From NCBI RefSeq assembly GCF_000212815.1, contig NZ_GL890985.1:516045-580044 (forward strand): a stretch of 64,000 nucleotides of DNA, read 5' to 3'. Below, piece by piece: positions 8,553 to 16,626 of this stretch; within the stretch, counting starts at the first letter, position 1, and every line of letters starts with the position of its first letter. Source of the stretch: Streptococcus sanguinis SK49 (lineage in GTDB: Bacteria > Bacillota > Bacilli > Lactobacillales > Streptococcaceae). Below the pieces are notes generated by a model. That model was not told the DNA's origin. It made no database searches and worked only from the letters and a program-made list of their open reading frames with translations. Both the position numbers and the translations under genes were made by a program.

Positions 8553-9827
8553 ATGGGTGAAGAAAAAACAGTTACTCTTGATGTAACCATTCCAACACTA
8601 GATGCCTCTCAATTAAGCTATGAATTTGAAAAAGCAAGAATTAAAGGGGTCGAAGGGACAAATAATTTATTAAGAGAATATTCGAAACAAGAAAATGTTG
8701 CAATGCCCGAGAATTTCGAGTATGTGTCCAGTTTTCGTGACCCTGATACAGGAACCAGTGGGGCTGCCTTTAAAGATACTACAAGTGGAAAAACCATTAT
8801 TGCTTATACAGGAACCAATCCTGATACTGACTTGGCAAATGATGCAATCCTGACAGATGGAATCGGTATTGGGGTTGGAACGGGTCACCATTACAGCTCG
8901 GCTTATCAGTTTTACGAGGATGTCCTTAAAAAGAACAACTTGAATCCAGAAGATGTTATCTTGACAGGTCACTCACTAGGAGGGAATGTTGCTCAGCGTG
9001 TAGCTCTGAAATACAATGCTCCTAAAACCATTGTCTATAACTCAGCTCCTCTCTATGTTCCTACAGGTGCAGTTATTGGGAATGGACTCATAGGTAATCC
9101 TTTGTTAGCACTCGCTTCCGCAAAAAATATAGCTGAGATAGAAAGTGACAAAGCTCAGTTTACAGGAAGTGTGACTCGTATTACAACAGAGCAAGATCCT
9201 CTTAATAAATGGTCTGATCGTTTTGGTGGAGTTTATTTGGGTGATGAATATGTCATTCCACATTCAGGTGGTCACTTAATGGGTGATTTGAGGGCGGTTA
9301 GTGGTGATATCCAGAAGATTGAACAGTCTACTATTGCTATAGAGAACGTCGAAAGAAGTACTCAAGTCAAATTAAAGGGCGTTCAAAGTAAAAAAGAACG
9401 ATTCAAAGTCAATGATATCGGTACGGGTTCTCCAAATGGATTGTCCAAGGCAGAACTAATTGCACTAGATTCTGAGCAAGCGTTGGTCGTCGCTAGCGGT
9501 TTATCTACTGCCTCAACAGCAGCTATCACCTTTATAGAAGCAAAAGTGACAAGTGCTGTTGAGAAGGCCAAAGCATTGTACGATACTCTTGATGATGTAC
9601 CTTTTGGCTTCATCCTCTCTCCCGATGAAGTCAAGCAAACCTATAACGAAAGTGGCGTGAATTATAGCTCTACAGTAGAAGCGGTGGATAGTCATTGTCA
9701 ATCAGTTAAATCAAATGCAGATACGATTGCAACTTCTTTTGTAGACTTGGAGACAAAAATTAAGGCAGGGGTTGAACAAATTGTTCAAAAAGATACAGAA
9801 CTACAAGGATTAATTGCTCATGGATAA
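8553..9827 (+). CDS. Lipase-domain protein with C-terminal helical domain (type VII-secreted lipase toxin-like)
   Basis: The 424-residue protein has an alpha/beta-hydrolase class 3 lipase-like domain at about 40-255. It contains the nucleophile elbow GHSLGG (Ser141), a likely Asp215 (EQDPLNKW) and His241 (SGGHLM). There is no signal peptide or membrane segment. After a linker (about 255-300) the last 120 residues are predicted helical, with an LXG/WXG-like look (KSNADTIATSFVDLETKIKAG is the flavour). A lipase first and a helical secretion domain last is the reverse order described for the S. aureus type VII lipase toxin TslA. Two small helical-protein genes follow it, overlapping or coupled, like the TslA partners. 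The lipase fold is well supported; type VII export is inference, and no secretion genes lie in this window. Confidence 0.75.
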   Translation: MGEEKTVTLDVTIPTLDASQLSYEFEKARIKGVEGTNNLLREYSKQENVAMPENFEYVSSFRDPDTGTSGAAFKDTTSGKTIIAYTGTNPDTDLANDAILTDGIGIGVGTGHHYSSAYQFYEDVLKKNNLNPEDVILTGHSLGGNVAQRVALKYNAPKTIVYNSAPLYVPTGAVIGNGLIGNPLLALASAKNIAEIESDKAQFTGSVTRITTEQDPLNKWSDRFGGVYLGDEYVIPHSGGHLMGDLRAVSGDIQKIEQSTIAIENVERSTQVKLKGVQSKKERFKVNDIGTGSPNGLSKAELIALDSEQALVVASGLSTASTAAITFIEAKVTSAVEKAKALYDTLDDVPFGFILSPDEVKQTYNESGVNYSSTVEAVDSHCQSVKSNADTIATSFVDLETKIKAGVEQIVQKDTELQGLIAHG

Positions 9828-10236
9828 GTGGAGTAAGATTAGGGCTAAGCTAGTGGATGCCCAAGAAGAGCTCTATAAGATTAATGATAAGTTTAGAAAG
9901 TCCAAGGATGACCTGGACACCAAATGGGGGTTATTGAATGAGTTTAATAAGGGTCTGAATCAAAAATTTGATGAAAAATATTCCATTGTGTTATCAGCTT
10001 ATTCAAAAATGCCTGATGCGACTGAGGACATGCTTGAAGCTGCGGTAGGAACAATTGAACGATATAGGATGGTGAATGAAGAAGAGTTTTTGACTCGGCG
10101 ACACGAGCTGGAAAGAGAATATAATGACTTAGAAGATAGATATAAAAAAGAATATCGAAAACAAGAGAGGGTTATTGTGCAACTTTCTAGTGAGTTAAAA
10201 TCATACCTGACAGATGAGGAACAGGAGGAAAATTGA
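9820..10236 (+). CDS. Small helical protein, candidate partner of the lipase
   Basis: This is a 138-residue, strongly charged, almost wholly helical protein with heptad-like stretches (about 1-45 and 85-130), no signal peptide and no membrane segment. I chose the ATG at 9820, which overlaps the lipase stop by 8 bases; an upstream in-frame TTG at 9814 is less likely. The tight overlap argues for co-translation with the lipase. Size and helical make-up fit the small chaperone/targeting partners encoded beside LXG and TslA-type effectors. I cannot assign a specific DUF family by eye. Its own stop overlaps the next start (TGATG). Confidence 0.75.
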   Translation: MDKWSKIRAKLVDAQEELYKINDKFRKSKDDLDTKWGLLNEFNKGLNQKFDEKYSIVLSAYSKMPDATEDMLEAAVGTIERYRMVNEEEFLTRRHELEREYNDLEDRYKKEYRKQERVIVQLSSELKSYLTDEEQEEN

Positions 10237-10670
10237 TGGGATTATTTGAAGATGTTGGCAATGGAATTTATGATTTTGCCTCAGATACACTGGATAACAT
10301 AGGTAATATAGTCTCTGAACTCAACGGTATGGCCAGAGACAATATCCCAATAGTAAGGGATGTAGAAGATAGCATACATGGAGCTTACGATTGGGGGATG
10401 GATTAATTACGATCTAATGAAGCTTACAGTAAAATCGAAAAAGACTTGGAAAGAGCACTTATCCGTACTTTATATGTTCCTGCTAAAAATCGAGCAATAG
10501 CTCGTATTATTAAGGGGTTTGATAAAGAAGTAAAGGAAATCGGTGAAAAAACCAAGAAAACGATTGATTCCGTAAATAATCAAATCGATTCAGAAATTAA
10601 AGGCGAGTTTTCAACTGCCACTCAGGATTCAGTTAATAAAGAAAATCTCAAATGGGAACAGTTGGTTTAG
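10236..10670 (+). pseudogene. Second small partner gene, split by an in-frame TAA
   Basis: An ATG at 10236 overlaps the previous stop and has AGGAGG upstream. It reads 56 codons (MGLFEDVGNGIYDFASDTL...AYDWGMD) to a TAA at 10404-10406. The same frame then continues without another stop for 87 codons to TAG at 10668, giving a charged helical C-terminal half (YSKIEKDLERALIR...NKENLKWEQLV). A single base change would restore one 144-codon gene, so this looks like a recent nonsense mutation. The downstream half has no good start of its own. Together with the decayed lipoprotein gene it suggests the locus is losing function. Confidence 0.7.
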
Positions 10671-10750
10671 TTTTACCATAGATTCTGTTAAATTTTATAT
10701 CTTCTTTTACCTTCTATGTTAAAATAATTAAAAAAACAAAGGAGTCTTTT

Positions 10751-11107
10751 ATGTCGGAAATCAAAGTGAAACGTGGGACAGGTTTTGTTGGAATTATTGG
10801 AAAGTTTCCAATCTTTATCAATGATCAGAAAGTTGGCGTAATTAAGAATGGTGACGAGGCTGTTTTTCCTATTGAGGGAGAAGAAGCGGTTGTTCGTGTA
10901 GGAGCAGCTCCTATGAAAACCAAGCCAGTGACAGTTAAAGCAGGACAAACCTTGCTGATTGAAACAAATTTTATTAATGTTTCTATTTGTTTAGGAACTT
11001 TAGTGGTTGCTTTTCTATTTGGCGGATTGCTCCGTGCGATACTCTTGATTCTTTATATTGTTTTAATGTTTCTTTTTCCGTTTTACTCGGCTAGAATTGC
11101 AGAATAA
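10751..11107 (+). CDS. Small membrane protein of unknown function
   Basis: The 118-residue protein has a soluble beta-rich N-terminal part (about 1-75: KRGTGFVGIIGKFPIFINDQKVG...) that resembles a small carbohydrate-binding-like or PEGA-like fold. One or two hydrophobic segments follow (about 78-115), rich in Leu/Ile/Val. AAAGGAG precedes the ATG. It stands alone between the lipase island and the dehydrogenase gene and ends at its own terminator. I do not recognise a named family, and a role in the neighbouring island is not indicated. Confidence 0.8.
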   Translation: MSEIKVKRGTGFVGIIGKFPIFINDQKVGVIKNGDEAVFPIEGEEAVVRVGAAPMKTKPVTVKAGQTLLIETNFINVSICLGTLVVAFLFGGLLRAILLILYIVLMFLFPFYSARIAE

Positions 11108-11114
11108 GTCTAGG

Positions 11115-11136
11115 ACCAGCTGATGCTGGTTTTTTG
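11115..11136 (+). terminator. Intrinsic terminator
   Basis: ACCAGC, loop TGAT, GCTGGT, then six T. It lies eight bases after the stop of the small membrane-protein gene. Confidence 0.85.
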
Positions 11137-11167
11137 TATGCTATTTTTTGAAAATGTAGCTAATCTT

Positions 11168-11196
11168 TTGACAAGATTTCTGAAAGGGTTTACAAT
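11168..11196 (+). promoter_or_regulatory. Promoter of the butanediol-type dehydrogenase gene with cre-like spacer
   Basis: Consensus TTGACA (11168-11173), a 17-base spacer and TACAAT (11191-11196). The spacer and -10 contain TGAAAGGGTTTACA (11181-11194), which resembles a CcpA cre site except for the central CG. Confidence 0.8.
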
Positions 11197-11228
11197 AAAA
11201 CTAACAAATTATAAAGCGAGGTATGTTT

Positions 11229-12275
11229 ATGGCAAAAATGAATGCTGCGCGTTGGTATGGTGCCAAAGATGTGCGTATTGAAGAAGTGGATGTACCGGAA
11301 GTCCAACCGCATCAGGTCAAAATTGCGGTCAAGTATACAGGAATCTGTGGAACTGACTTGCATGAATATCTGGACGGACCGATTTTTATTCCGACAGAAA
11401 CAGAGCATGTCTACTCTGGCCAGAAAGCGCCTGTAACTTTGGGACATGAGTTTGCTGGGGAAATTGTTGAGGTTGGCAGTGCTGTGACACGAGTCAAGGT
11501 TGGCGACCGGGTGACAGTTGAGCCCATTTTGGCTAAGCATAATCTTGTCGGTGACTATAATCTGGACCCTAATCTAAACTTTGTTGGTCTGGCGGCAGAC
11601 GGCGGTTTTGCCAAATACTGTGTTTTGGACGGAGACATTGTTCACAAAGTTCCAGACAGCCTTAGCTATGAGCAGGCAGCCTTGACAGAACCAGCTGCTG
11701 TGGCTGTTTACGCGGTCCGTCAGTCGGCTCTTAAGACAGGCGATACAGCAGTTGTCTTCGGTTTGGGACCAATCGGGCTCTTGATTGTTGAGGCTTTGCG
11801 GGCGGCCGGTGCCTCTAAGATTTATGGTGTTGAGTTATCTCCAGAACGCCAAGCCAAGGCAGAGGAGCTTGGGGCCATCATTGTGCGACCAGAAGAGGGC
11901 GAAGATGTGGTAGCTGCTATTCAGCGTTTAACTGGTGGCGGGGCAGATGTGTCTTATGAAGTGACCGGGGTGCCGGTTGTGCTGGGGCAGGCTTTGGCTG
12001 CTGTCCACAAGGCCGGAGAATGTATGGTGGTTTCTATCTGGGAACGAGAAGCTAGCATCAACCCTAATGAATTTGCCATTCAAGAAAAATCGCTTAAGGG
12101 TATTATCGCCTATCGGCATATTTTCCCTAAGGTGCTGGAACTGATGGAGCAGGGCTATTTCTCTGCTGACAAGCTTGTGACCAAGAAGATTAAGCTAGAG
12201 GATATTGTGCAAGAAGGCTTTATCGAGCTGACTCAGGACAAGGCGCAGATCAAGATTTTGGTATCGCCAGAATAA
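11229..12275 (+). CDS. Zinc-dependent alcohol dehydrogenase, probably 2,3-butanediol dehydrogenase
   Basis: This 348-residue medium-chain dehydrogenase probably interconverts acetoin and 2,3-butanediol with NAD(H). Visible motifs are the catalytic zinc ligand region GICGTDLHEY, GHEFAG with its His-Glu pair, and the Rossmann motif GLGPIGLLIVEAL (about 178-190). It has a long HVYSGQKAPVTLGHEF insertion and no four-cysteine structural zinc lobe, typical of butanediol dehydrogenases. I start at ATG 11229 (MAKMNAARWYG) because GCGAGG at 11216-11221 is seven bases away; the ATG at 11223 is too close. It is a single-gene unit with its own strong promoter and terminator. Exact substrate is inferred; sorbitol or threonine dehydrogenases are related. 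Confidence 0.88.
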   Translation: MAKMNAARWYGAKDVRIEEVDVPEVQPHQVKIAVKYTGICGTDLHEYLDGPIFIPTETEHVYSGQKAPVTLGHEFAGEIVEVGSAVTRVKVGDRVTVEPILAKHNLVGDYNLDPNLNFVGLAADGGFAKYCVLDGDIVHKVPDSLSYEQAALTEPAAVAVYAVRQSALKTGDTAVVFGLGPIGLLIVEALRAAGASKIYGVELSPERQAKAEELGAIIVRPEEGEDVVAAIQRLTGGGADVSYEVTGVPVVLGQALAAVHKAGECMVVSIWEREASINPNEFAIQEKSLKGIIAYRHIFPKVLELMEQGYFSADKLVTKKIKLEDIVQEGFIELTQDKAQIKILVSPE

Positions 12276-12298
12276 AATCTTTGCTTAATCATGAGACG

Positions 12299-12326
12299 AA
12301 AATCAGTCAAAACTGGCTGATTTTTC
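12299..12326 (+). terminator. Intrinsic terminator after the dehydrogenase
   Basis: AAATCAGTCA, loop, TGGCTGATTTTT. The stem has one G-T pair and is followed by T residues. Confidence 0.75.
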
Positions 12327-12387
12327 TTTATGGTTTGTGCTGTAATAAGCAAAGATATAGAAAGAGGTTGGGATGTCAAAAGTTTTG

Positions 12388-12532
12388 AAAGGTTCATTTC
12401 ATATTTTTCTGAAAGTCGCTTTAGGCTGATTCCTTGTTTTCTTAGTTCATAGATTTGAACTTTATCCTCATAAGTTAATTTCATTTAAAAACACCCCAAA
12501 AGTTAGATTTTTTCTGTCTAACTTTTGGGGTG
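12388..12532 (-). mobile_element. Remnant of an IS3-family-like element (transposase OrfA N-terminus)
   Basis: On the minus strand from 12484 the translation begins MKLTYEDKVQIYELRKQGIS and continues LKRLSEKYEMN. This is the helix-turn-helix start of OrfA in streptococcal IS3-family elements such as the IS861/IS150 type. The similarity ends after about 32 codons, near 12388, where unrelated sequence takes over. Next to it lies a perfect 16-base inverted repeat, CACCCCAAAAGTTAGA (12492-12507) against 12517-12532, with a 9-base loop. It may be an element end or a terminator. No complete transposase is present. Confidence 0.7.
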
Positions 12533-12552
12533 CGGTTTAATTCAACTTCTTT

Positions 12553-13179
12553 TTATTTAGAGACCATTTTCCAGAAAAAATCAATGATATAGGTCAATCC
12601 GTAGGTATAGATGACGAGAGTGATGGGCTTGCAGAGAAGGATAATCAGCATGTACTTTTTGAAAGTCATCTTAGTCAAGGCGGCCAGCATGCAGAGAAAG
12701 TCAGCTGGACTGATGGGCCAAATCATCATGAAGATAAAGAAGTGCTCAAAGCGATTGCCCTTATCCAGCCAGCCGATATATTTATCATAGGTGCGCTTGC
12801 TGACGACGGACTGGACAAAAGCTGGACCATAGGTGCGGGCCAGATAAAATATAATGGCGCAGCCAATGACAATACCGATATAGTTATAAATGGTGCCGAC
12901 GATATGGCCGTAGATGAAAACGCCAGCGACAGAGGTTAGGGCGCCAGGAATAATGGGCACGACCGTCTGCAGAATCTGTAGGAAGATAAAGAGGGGTGGC
13001 CCCCAGATACCCGCCTGCTGAATAAAGGCTGAGAGAGTTTCCTTGGATTGGAGGACGCCAGCGAAATAGGCCCAGAGACAAAAGGCCACCGTTCCTAGAG
13101 CACCAATGGCGGAAGACCAGTTGATAATCTTTTGCAAAAGAGGGGAAACAGCCTGCATCTGCCTGTTTTTTTCTGTCAT
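12553..13179 (-). CDS. TVP38/TMEM64 (DedA-like) integral membrane protein
   Basis: The 208-residue membrane protein has about five hydrophobic segments and the SNARE-associated/DedA-superfamily core: a conserved P-I-I-P-G region (QTVVPIIPGALTSVAGVFIYG) followed by GxxxG-type helices and an RF...FFIFMMIWPISPAD segment. Members of this superfamily are implicated in lipid carrier or phospholipid flipping across the membrane; the substrate here is unknown. GGAGG precedes the ATG on the minus strand. It stands alone, divergent from yqeG. Family assignment is by motif and topology only. Confidence 0.85.
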   Translation of the reverse strand: MTEKNRQMQAVSPLLQKIINWSSAIGALGTVAFCLWAYFAGVLQSKETLSAFIQQAGIWGPPLFIFLQILQTVVPIIPGALTSVAGVFIYGHIVGTIYNYIGIVIGCAIIFYLARTYGPAFVQSVVSKRTYDKYIGWLDKGNRFEHFFIFMMIWPISPADFLCMLAALTKMTFKKYMLIILLCKPITLVIYTYGLTYIIDFFWKMVSK

Positions 13180-13278
13180 ACAAACCTCCAGGACATTTAT
13201 ACTATCACCACTATAATATCATCTTTTTTCCTTTTTGTAACTCTTGAGGCTGAAGGTGCCAAAAAGCCCATTTTATGC

Positions 13279-13284
13279 TATAAT
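13279..13284 (+). promoter_or_regulatory. Extended -10 promoter of the yqeG operon
   Basis: TGC followed by TATAAT (13279-13284), about 30 bases before the GTG start of yqeG. The -35 region is poor, which suits an extended -10 promoter. Confidence 0.55.
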
Positions 13285-13313
13285 AATGAGAATACGAATT
13301 TTTGGAGAGAGAT

Positions 13314-13841
13314 GTGGCGATTGAAGATTATATGCCGGACTTTGCGGTCGAGGCAGTTTACGATTTGACAGTAGAGAGTTTGAAAAGACAGGGGATCAAA
13401 GCGGTTTTGGTGGATTTGGATAATACCCTGATTGCTTGGAATAATCCTGACGGGACCCCAGAGATGAAGAAGTGGCTCCATGATTTGCGGGATGCAGGCA
13501 TTCGGATTATCGTGGTGTCCAATAATAACCAAAAACGGGTCAAGCGAGCTGTTGAAAAGTTTGACATTGACTATGTCTACTGGGCCATGAAACCCTTCAC
13601 TTGGGGAATTGACCGGGCGCTCAAGCTTTTTCATTTTAAAAAAAAGGAAGTGGTCATGGTGGGCGACCAGCTCATGACGGATATTCGAGCTGCTCATCGG
13701 GCCGGAATTCGTTCGATTTTGGTTAAACCACTGGTTGAGCATGATTCTATCAAGACCCAGATCAATCGGGCGCGTGAACGCCGTGTGCTCAAAAAAATCA
13801 CTGAAAAATACGGTCCAATTCAATACAAAAAAGGAATTTAA
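13314..13841 (+). CDS. yqeG: YqeG-family HAD-IIIA phosphatase
   Basis: The 175-residue haloacid-dehalogenase-type phosphatase has the nucleophile motif LVDLDNTLIAW, the second motif IIVVSNNN, a lysine in MKPF, and the acidic motif VMVGDQLMTDI. The family is related to phosphatidylglycerophosphatases; its cellular substrate is not established in streptococci. I start at GTG 13314 because GGAG lies six bases upstream and the protein then begins MAIEDYMPDF, as in relatives. Only two bases separate it from yqeH, with which it forms the start of a conserved operon that includes yhbY, nadD and yqeK. Confidence 0.92.
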   Translation: MAIEDYMPDFAVEAVYDLTVESLKRQGIKAVLVDLDNTLIAWNNPDGTPEMKKWLHDLRDAGIRIIVVSNNNQKRVKRAVEKFDIDYVYWAMKPFTWGIDRALKLFHFKKKEVVMVGDQLMTDIRAAHRAGIRSILVKPLVEHDSIKTQINRARERRVLKKITEKYGPIQYKKGI

Positions 13842-13843
13842 GC

Positions 13844-14950
13844 ATGGAAGAACTTCTCTGTATCGGCTGCGGAGCCACTATTCAGACAGAAGATAAGGGC
13901 AAGCTAGGCTATACGCCCCAGTCAGCTCTAGAAAAAGGCTTGGAGACAGGCGAACTCTATTGTCAGCGCTGTTTCCGCCTGCGCCATTATAATGAAATCA
14001 GCGATGTTCAGCTGACGGATGATGACTTTCTACGGCTTCTGCATGAGGTTGGAGATAGTGATGCCTTGGTCGTCAATGTTATCGATATTTTTGACTTTAA
14101 CGGCTCGGTTATTCCTGGCCTGCCTCGTTTTGTTGCTGGAAACGATGTTCTCTTGGTTGGGAATAAAAAGGACATTCTGCCTAAGTCGGTCAAGGATGGC
14201 AAGGTGACCCAATGGCTGACGGAGCGGGCTCACGAAGAAGGTCTGCGTCCGGTTGATGTAGTTCTTACCTCTGCTCAGAACAAGCAGGCGATTAAGGACT
14301 TGATTGACAAGATTGAGCATTGCCGCAAGGGACGTGACGTTTATGTGGTTGGAGTGACCAATGTGGGCAAGTCCACTTTGATTAACGCCATTATTCAGGA
14401 AATCACAGGCGACAAGGATATTATTACGACTTCGCGCTTCCCGGGGACAACTCTAGATAAAATCGAGATTCCTTTGGCAGATGGCAGTCATATCTATGAT
14501 ACACCGGGCATTATCCATCGTCACCAGATGGCTCACTATCTATCTGCTAAGAATCTCAAATACGTCAGTCCCAAAAAGGAAATCAAACCCAAAACCTACC
14601 AGCTCAATCCAGAGCAAACCCTCTTTTTGGGTGGTTTAGGCCGTTTTGATTTTGTGGCAGGAGACAAGCAAGGCTTCACAGCTTATTTTGATAATGAGCT
14701 TAAGCTCCACCGGACCAAGTTGCAAGGTGCTAGCGAATTTTATGACAAACATGTCGGCAGTCTCTTGGTGCCGCCAGTTGGCAAGGAAAGGGAAGAGTTT
14801 CCAGCCTTGGTCAAGCATGAATTTACCATTAAGGACAAGACAGATATCGTCTTCTCTGGTCTGGGCTGGATTCGCGTCAGTGGACCTGCCCGAGTAGCCG
14901 GATGGGTGCCAGAGGGTGTGGCGGTTGTCACTCGGAAAGCTATTATATAA
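13844..14950 (+). CDS. yqeH: YqeH, circularly permuted GTPase for 30S ribosome assembly
   Basis: YqeH helps mature the small ribosomal subunit. The 368-residue protein begins with a treble-clef zinc finger (CIGCGA at 6-11 and CQRC at 40-43). GTPase motifs follow in permuted order: G4 NKKD at 107-110, G5 TSAQ near 142, then G1 GVTNVGKST at 170-178, and G3 DTPG at 219-222. The C-terminal part (about 250-368) is the RNA-binding region. AAGGAATTTAAGC precedes the ATG, just after yqeG. The length is normal. Confidence 0.96.
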   Translation: MEELLCIGCGATIQTEDKGKLGYTPQSALEKGLETGELYCQRCFRLRHYNEISDVQLTDDDFLRLLHEVGDSDALVVNVIDIFDFNGSVIPGLPRFVAGNDVLLVGNKKDILPKSVKDGKVTQWLTERAHEEGLRPVDVVLTSAQNKQAIKDLIDKIEHCRKGRDVYVVGVTNVGKSTLINAIIQEITGDKDIITTSRFPGTTLDKIEIPLADGSHIYDTPGIIHRHQMAHYLSAKNLKYVSPKKEIKPKTYQLNPEQTLFLGGLGRFDFVAGDKQGFTAYFDNELKLHRTKLQGASEFYDKHVGSLLVPPVGKEREEFPALVKHEFTIKDKTDIVFSGLGWIRVSGPARVAGWVPEGVAVVTRKAII

Positions 14951-15057
14951 TACTCAAGAAACCAAGGGGAATAAATCTCCTTAAAATAAGGAAGGAAAAG
15001 GCCATGAGCAGTGGGGTGACAAGCAGGTCCCAACTGTATCAAGCCTTATAGAAGAAC

Positions 15058-15369
15058 ATGACACTAACATCAAAACAACGTGCCTTTCTCAACAGTCAGG
15101 CACACAGTCTCAAACCTATCATTCAGATTGGGAAAAATGGACTCAATGACCAAATCAAAACCAGCGTCCGTCAAGCACTGGATGCTCGAGAACTGATTAA
15201 GGTTACACTTTTGCAGAATACAGATGAGAATATCCACGAGGTCGCTGAGATTCTGGAAGAAGAAATCGGAGTAGATACAGTGCAGAAGATTGGCCGGATC
15301 TTGATTCTCTACAAGCAGTCCAGCAAAAAGGAAAATCGCAAACTCTCTGTTAAAGTAAAACAAATTTAA
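15058..15369 (+). CDS. yhbY: YhbY, CRM-domain ribosome assembly protein
   Basis: The 103-residue protein is a single CRM RNA-binding domain. It has the KQRAFLNSQAHSLKPIIQIGKNGLND start and the GKNG loop that contacts RNA, followed by the QALDARELIKV helix. It associates with pre-50S ribosomal particles in relatives. The 107 bases between yqeH and this gene contain a 15-codon reading frame with a good ribosome site (15004-15051), noted as a finding. It sits within the yqeG-tmcAL operon, before nadD. Confidence 0.93.
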   Translation: MTLTSKQRAFLNSQAHSLKPIIQIGKNGLNDQIKTSVRQALDARELIKVTLLQNTDENIHEVAEILEEEIGVDTVQKIGRILILYKQSSKKENRKLSVKVKQI

Positions 15370-15397
15370 GGAAAAATTTCTGTGGAGATGTCATCCT

Positions 15398-16030
15398 ATG
15401 GCTATTGAATTACTGACCCCCTTTACCAAGGTGGATTTAGAACCAGAAGTTAAAGATAAAAAACGCAAGCAGATTGGTATTTTAGGCGGGAATTTCAATC
15501 CTGTCCACAATGCTCATTTGGTCGTGGCGGATCAGGTCCGGCAACAGTTGGGCTTGGATCAGGTTCTGCTCATGCCAGAGTACGAGCCGCCCCATGTGGA
15601 TAAGAAAGAAACTATTGATGAGCAGCATCGGCTGAAAATGCTGGAGCTGGCTATCGAGGGCATTGCAGGATTAGGAATTGAAACCATTGAGCTGGAGCGC
15701 AAGGGAATTTCCTATACCTACGACACTATGAAGCTCCTGACAGAACAACATCCAGATACGGACTATTACTTTATCATCGGTGCGGATATGGTGGACTATC
15801 TTCCCAAGTGGTACCGGATTGATGAGCTGGTTGAGCTGGTTCAGTTTGTCGGTGTTCAGCGGCCGCGCTACAAGGCGGGGACTTCTTACCCTGTCATCTG
15901 GGTAGATGTACCGCTTATGGATATTTCCTCCAGCATGGTGCGGGATTTCCTGGCCCAGGGACGGACTCCTAATTTCCTGCTGCCTCAGCCGGTCTTAGAC
16001 TATATTGAGAAAGAAGGGCTTTACCTATGA
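15398..16030 (+). CDS. nadD: NadD, nicotinate-nucleotide adenylyltransferase
   Basis: NadD makes deamido-NAD from nicotinate mononucleotide and ATP. The 210-residue protein has the nucleotidyltransferase signature [11 protein letters not shown] (31-40 region, with His37 and His40) and the C-terminal ISSSMVR motif. About 24 residues precede the first strand, longer than the minimal enzyme, as is usual in streptococci. The stop codon overlaps the yqeK start by four bases. With pncA at 1983 and the isochorismatase-like gene at 16623 it contributes to NAD metabolism. Confidence 0.95.
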   Translation: MAIELLTPFTKVDLEPEVKDKKRKQIGILGGNFNPVHNAHLVVADQVRQQLGLDQVLLMPEYEPPHVDKKETIDEQHRLKMLELAIEGIAGLGIETIELERKGISYTYDTMKLLTEQHPDTDYYFIIGADMVDYLPKWYRIDELVELVQFVGVQRPRYKAGTSYPVIWVDVPLMDISSSMVRDFLAQGRTPNFLLPQPVLDYIEKEGLYL

Positions 16031-16626
16031 CCTATGAAAGCTATATCAGTATGAGCCGTGAGGCCTTGCTGGCTAAGATGGAAACAGTCATGCCTGAGAA
16101 ACGCCTGCGTCATTGTCTGGGTGTGGAAAAGGCTGCTCGTGAATTAGCGGAGCGCTTCGGTCTTGACGTCGAAAAAGCAGGTCTGGCAGGACTTCTACAC
16201 GATTATGCCAAGAAGGTTTCAGATGAGGAATTTCTGGCCTTGATTGACAAATACCGGCTGGATCCGGACTTGAAAAACTGGGGCAATAATGTCTGGCATG
16301 GTATGGTGGGAATTTACAAAATTCAGGAAGATTTAGGTGTGAAAGACGCTGAGATTCTCCGAGCCATCGAGATTCATACAGTGGGTAGTGACACCATGTC
16401 TGAACTGGACAAGGTCGTCTACGTAGCTGACTACATTGAGCACAATCGGGACTTTCCGGGAGTGGACAAGGCAAGAGAGCTGGCCCAGCGGTCACTCAAT
16501 CAAGCTGTGGCCTACGAAACAGCAAGGACAGTGGAGCATTTGGCTCACAAAGGAATGCCTATCTACCCGCAAACCTTGGAGACTTACAATGCCTTTGTAG
16601 GATATTTAAAGGAAATAGAAGAATGA
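16027..16626 (+). CDS. yqeK: YqeK, HD-domain symmetrical Ap4A hydrolase
   Basis: YqeK-family HD hydrolases cleave diadenosine tetraphosphate to two ADP. The 199-residue protein has the HD metal site spread over [26 protein letters not shown] and [10 protein letters not shown]. It overlaps nadD by four bases and its own stop overlaps the next start by four bases, so translation is coupled. The nadD-yqeK-rsfS order is conserved in Firmicutes, but here an extra hydrolase gene lies between yqeK and rsfS. Confidence 0.93.
   Translation: MTYESYISMSREALLAKMETVMPEKRLRHCLGVEKAARELAERFGLDVEKAGLAGLLHDYAKKVSDEEFLALIDKYRLDPDLKNWGNNVWHGMVGIYKIQEDLGVKDAEILRAIEIHTVGSDTMSELDKVVYVADYIEHNRDFPGVDKARELAQRSLNQAVAYETARTVEHLAHKGMPIYPQTLETYNAFVGYLKEIEE

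Noticed and set aside
13291..13298. TACGAATT as a ComX competence box before yqeG
   Set aside because: The box is incomplete and a normal TATAAT promoter already explains the gene; yqeG is a housekeeping gene.
13278..13823. 181-codon minus-strand frame across yqeG
   Set aside because: It mirrors the conserved yqeG gene, has no ribosome site and no recognisable domain.
16088..16495. 135-codon minus-strand frame across yqeK
   Set aside because: Shadow of yqeK; rich in Pro, Ser and Cys without pattern, which is typical of an antisense frame.
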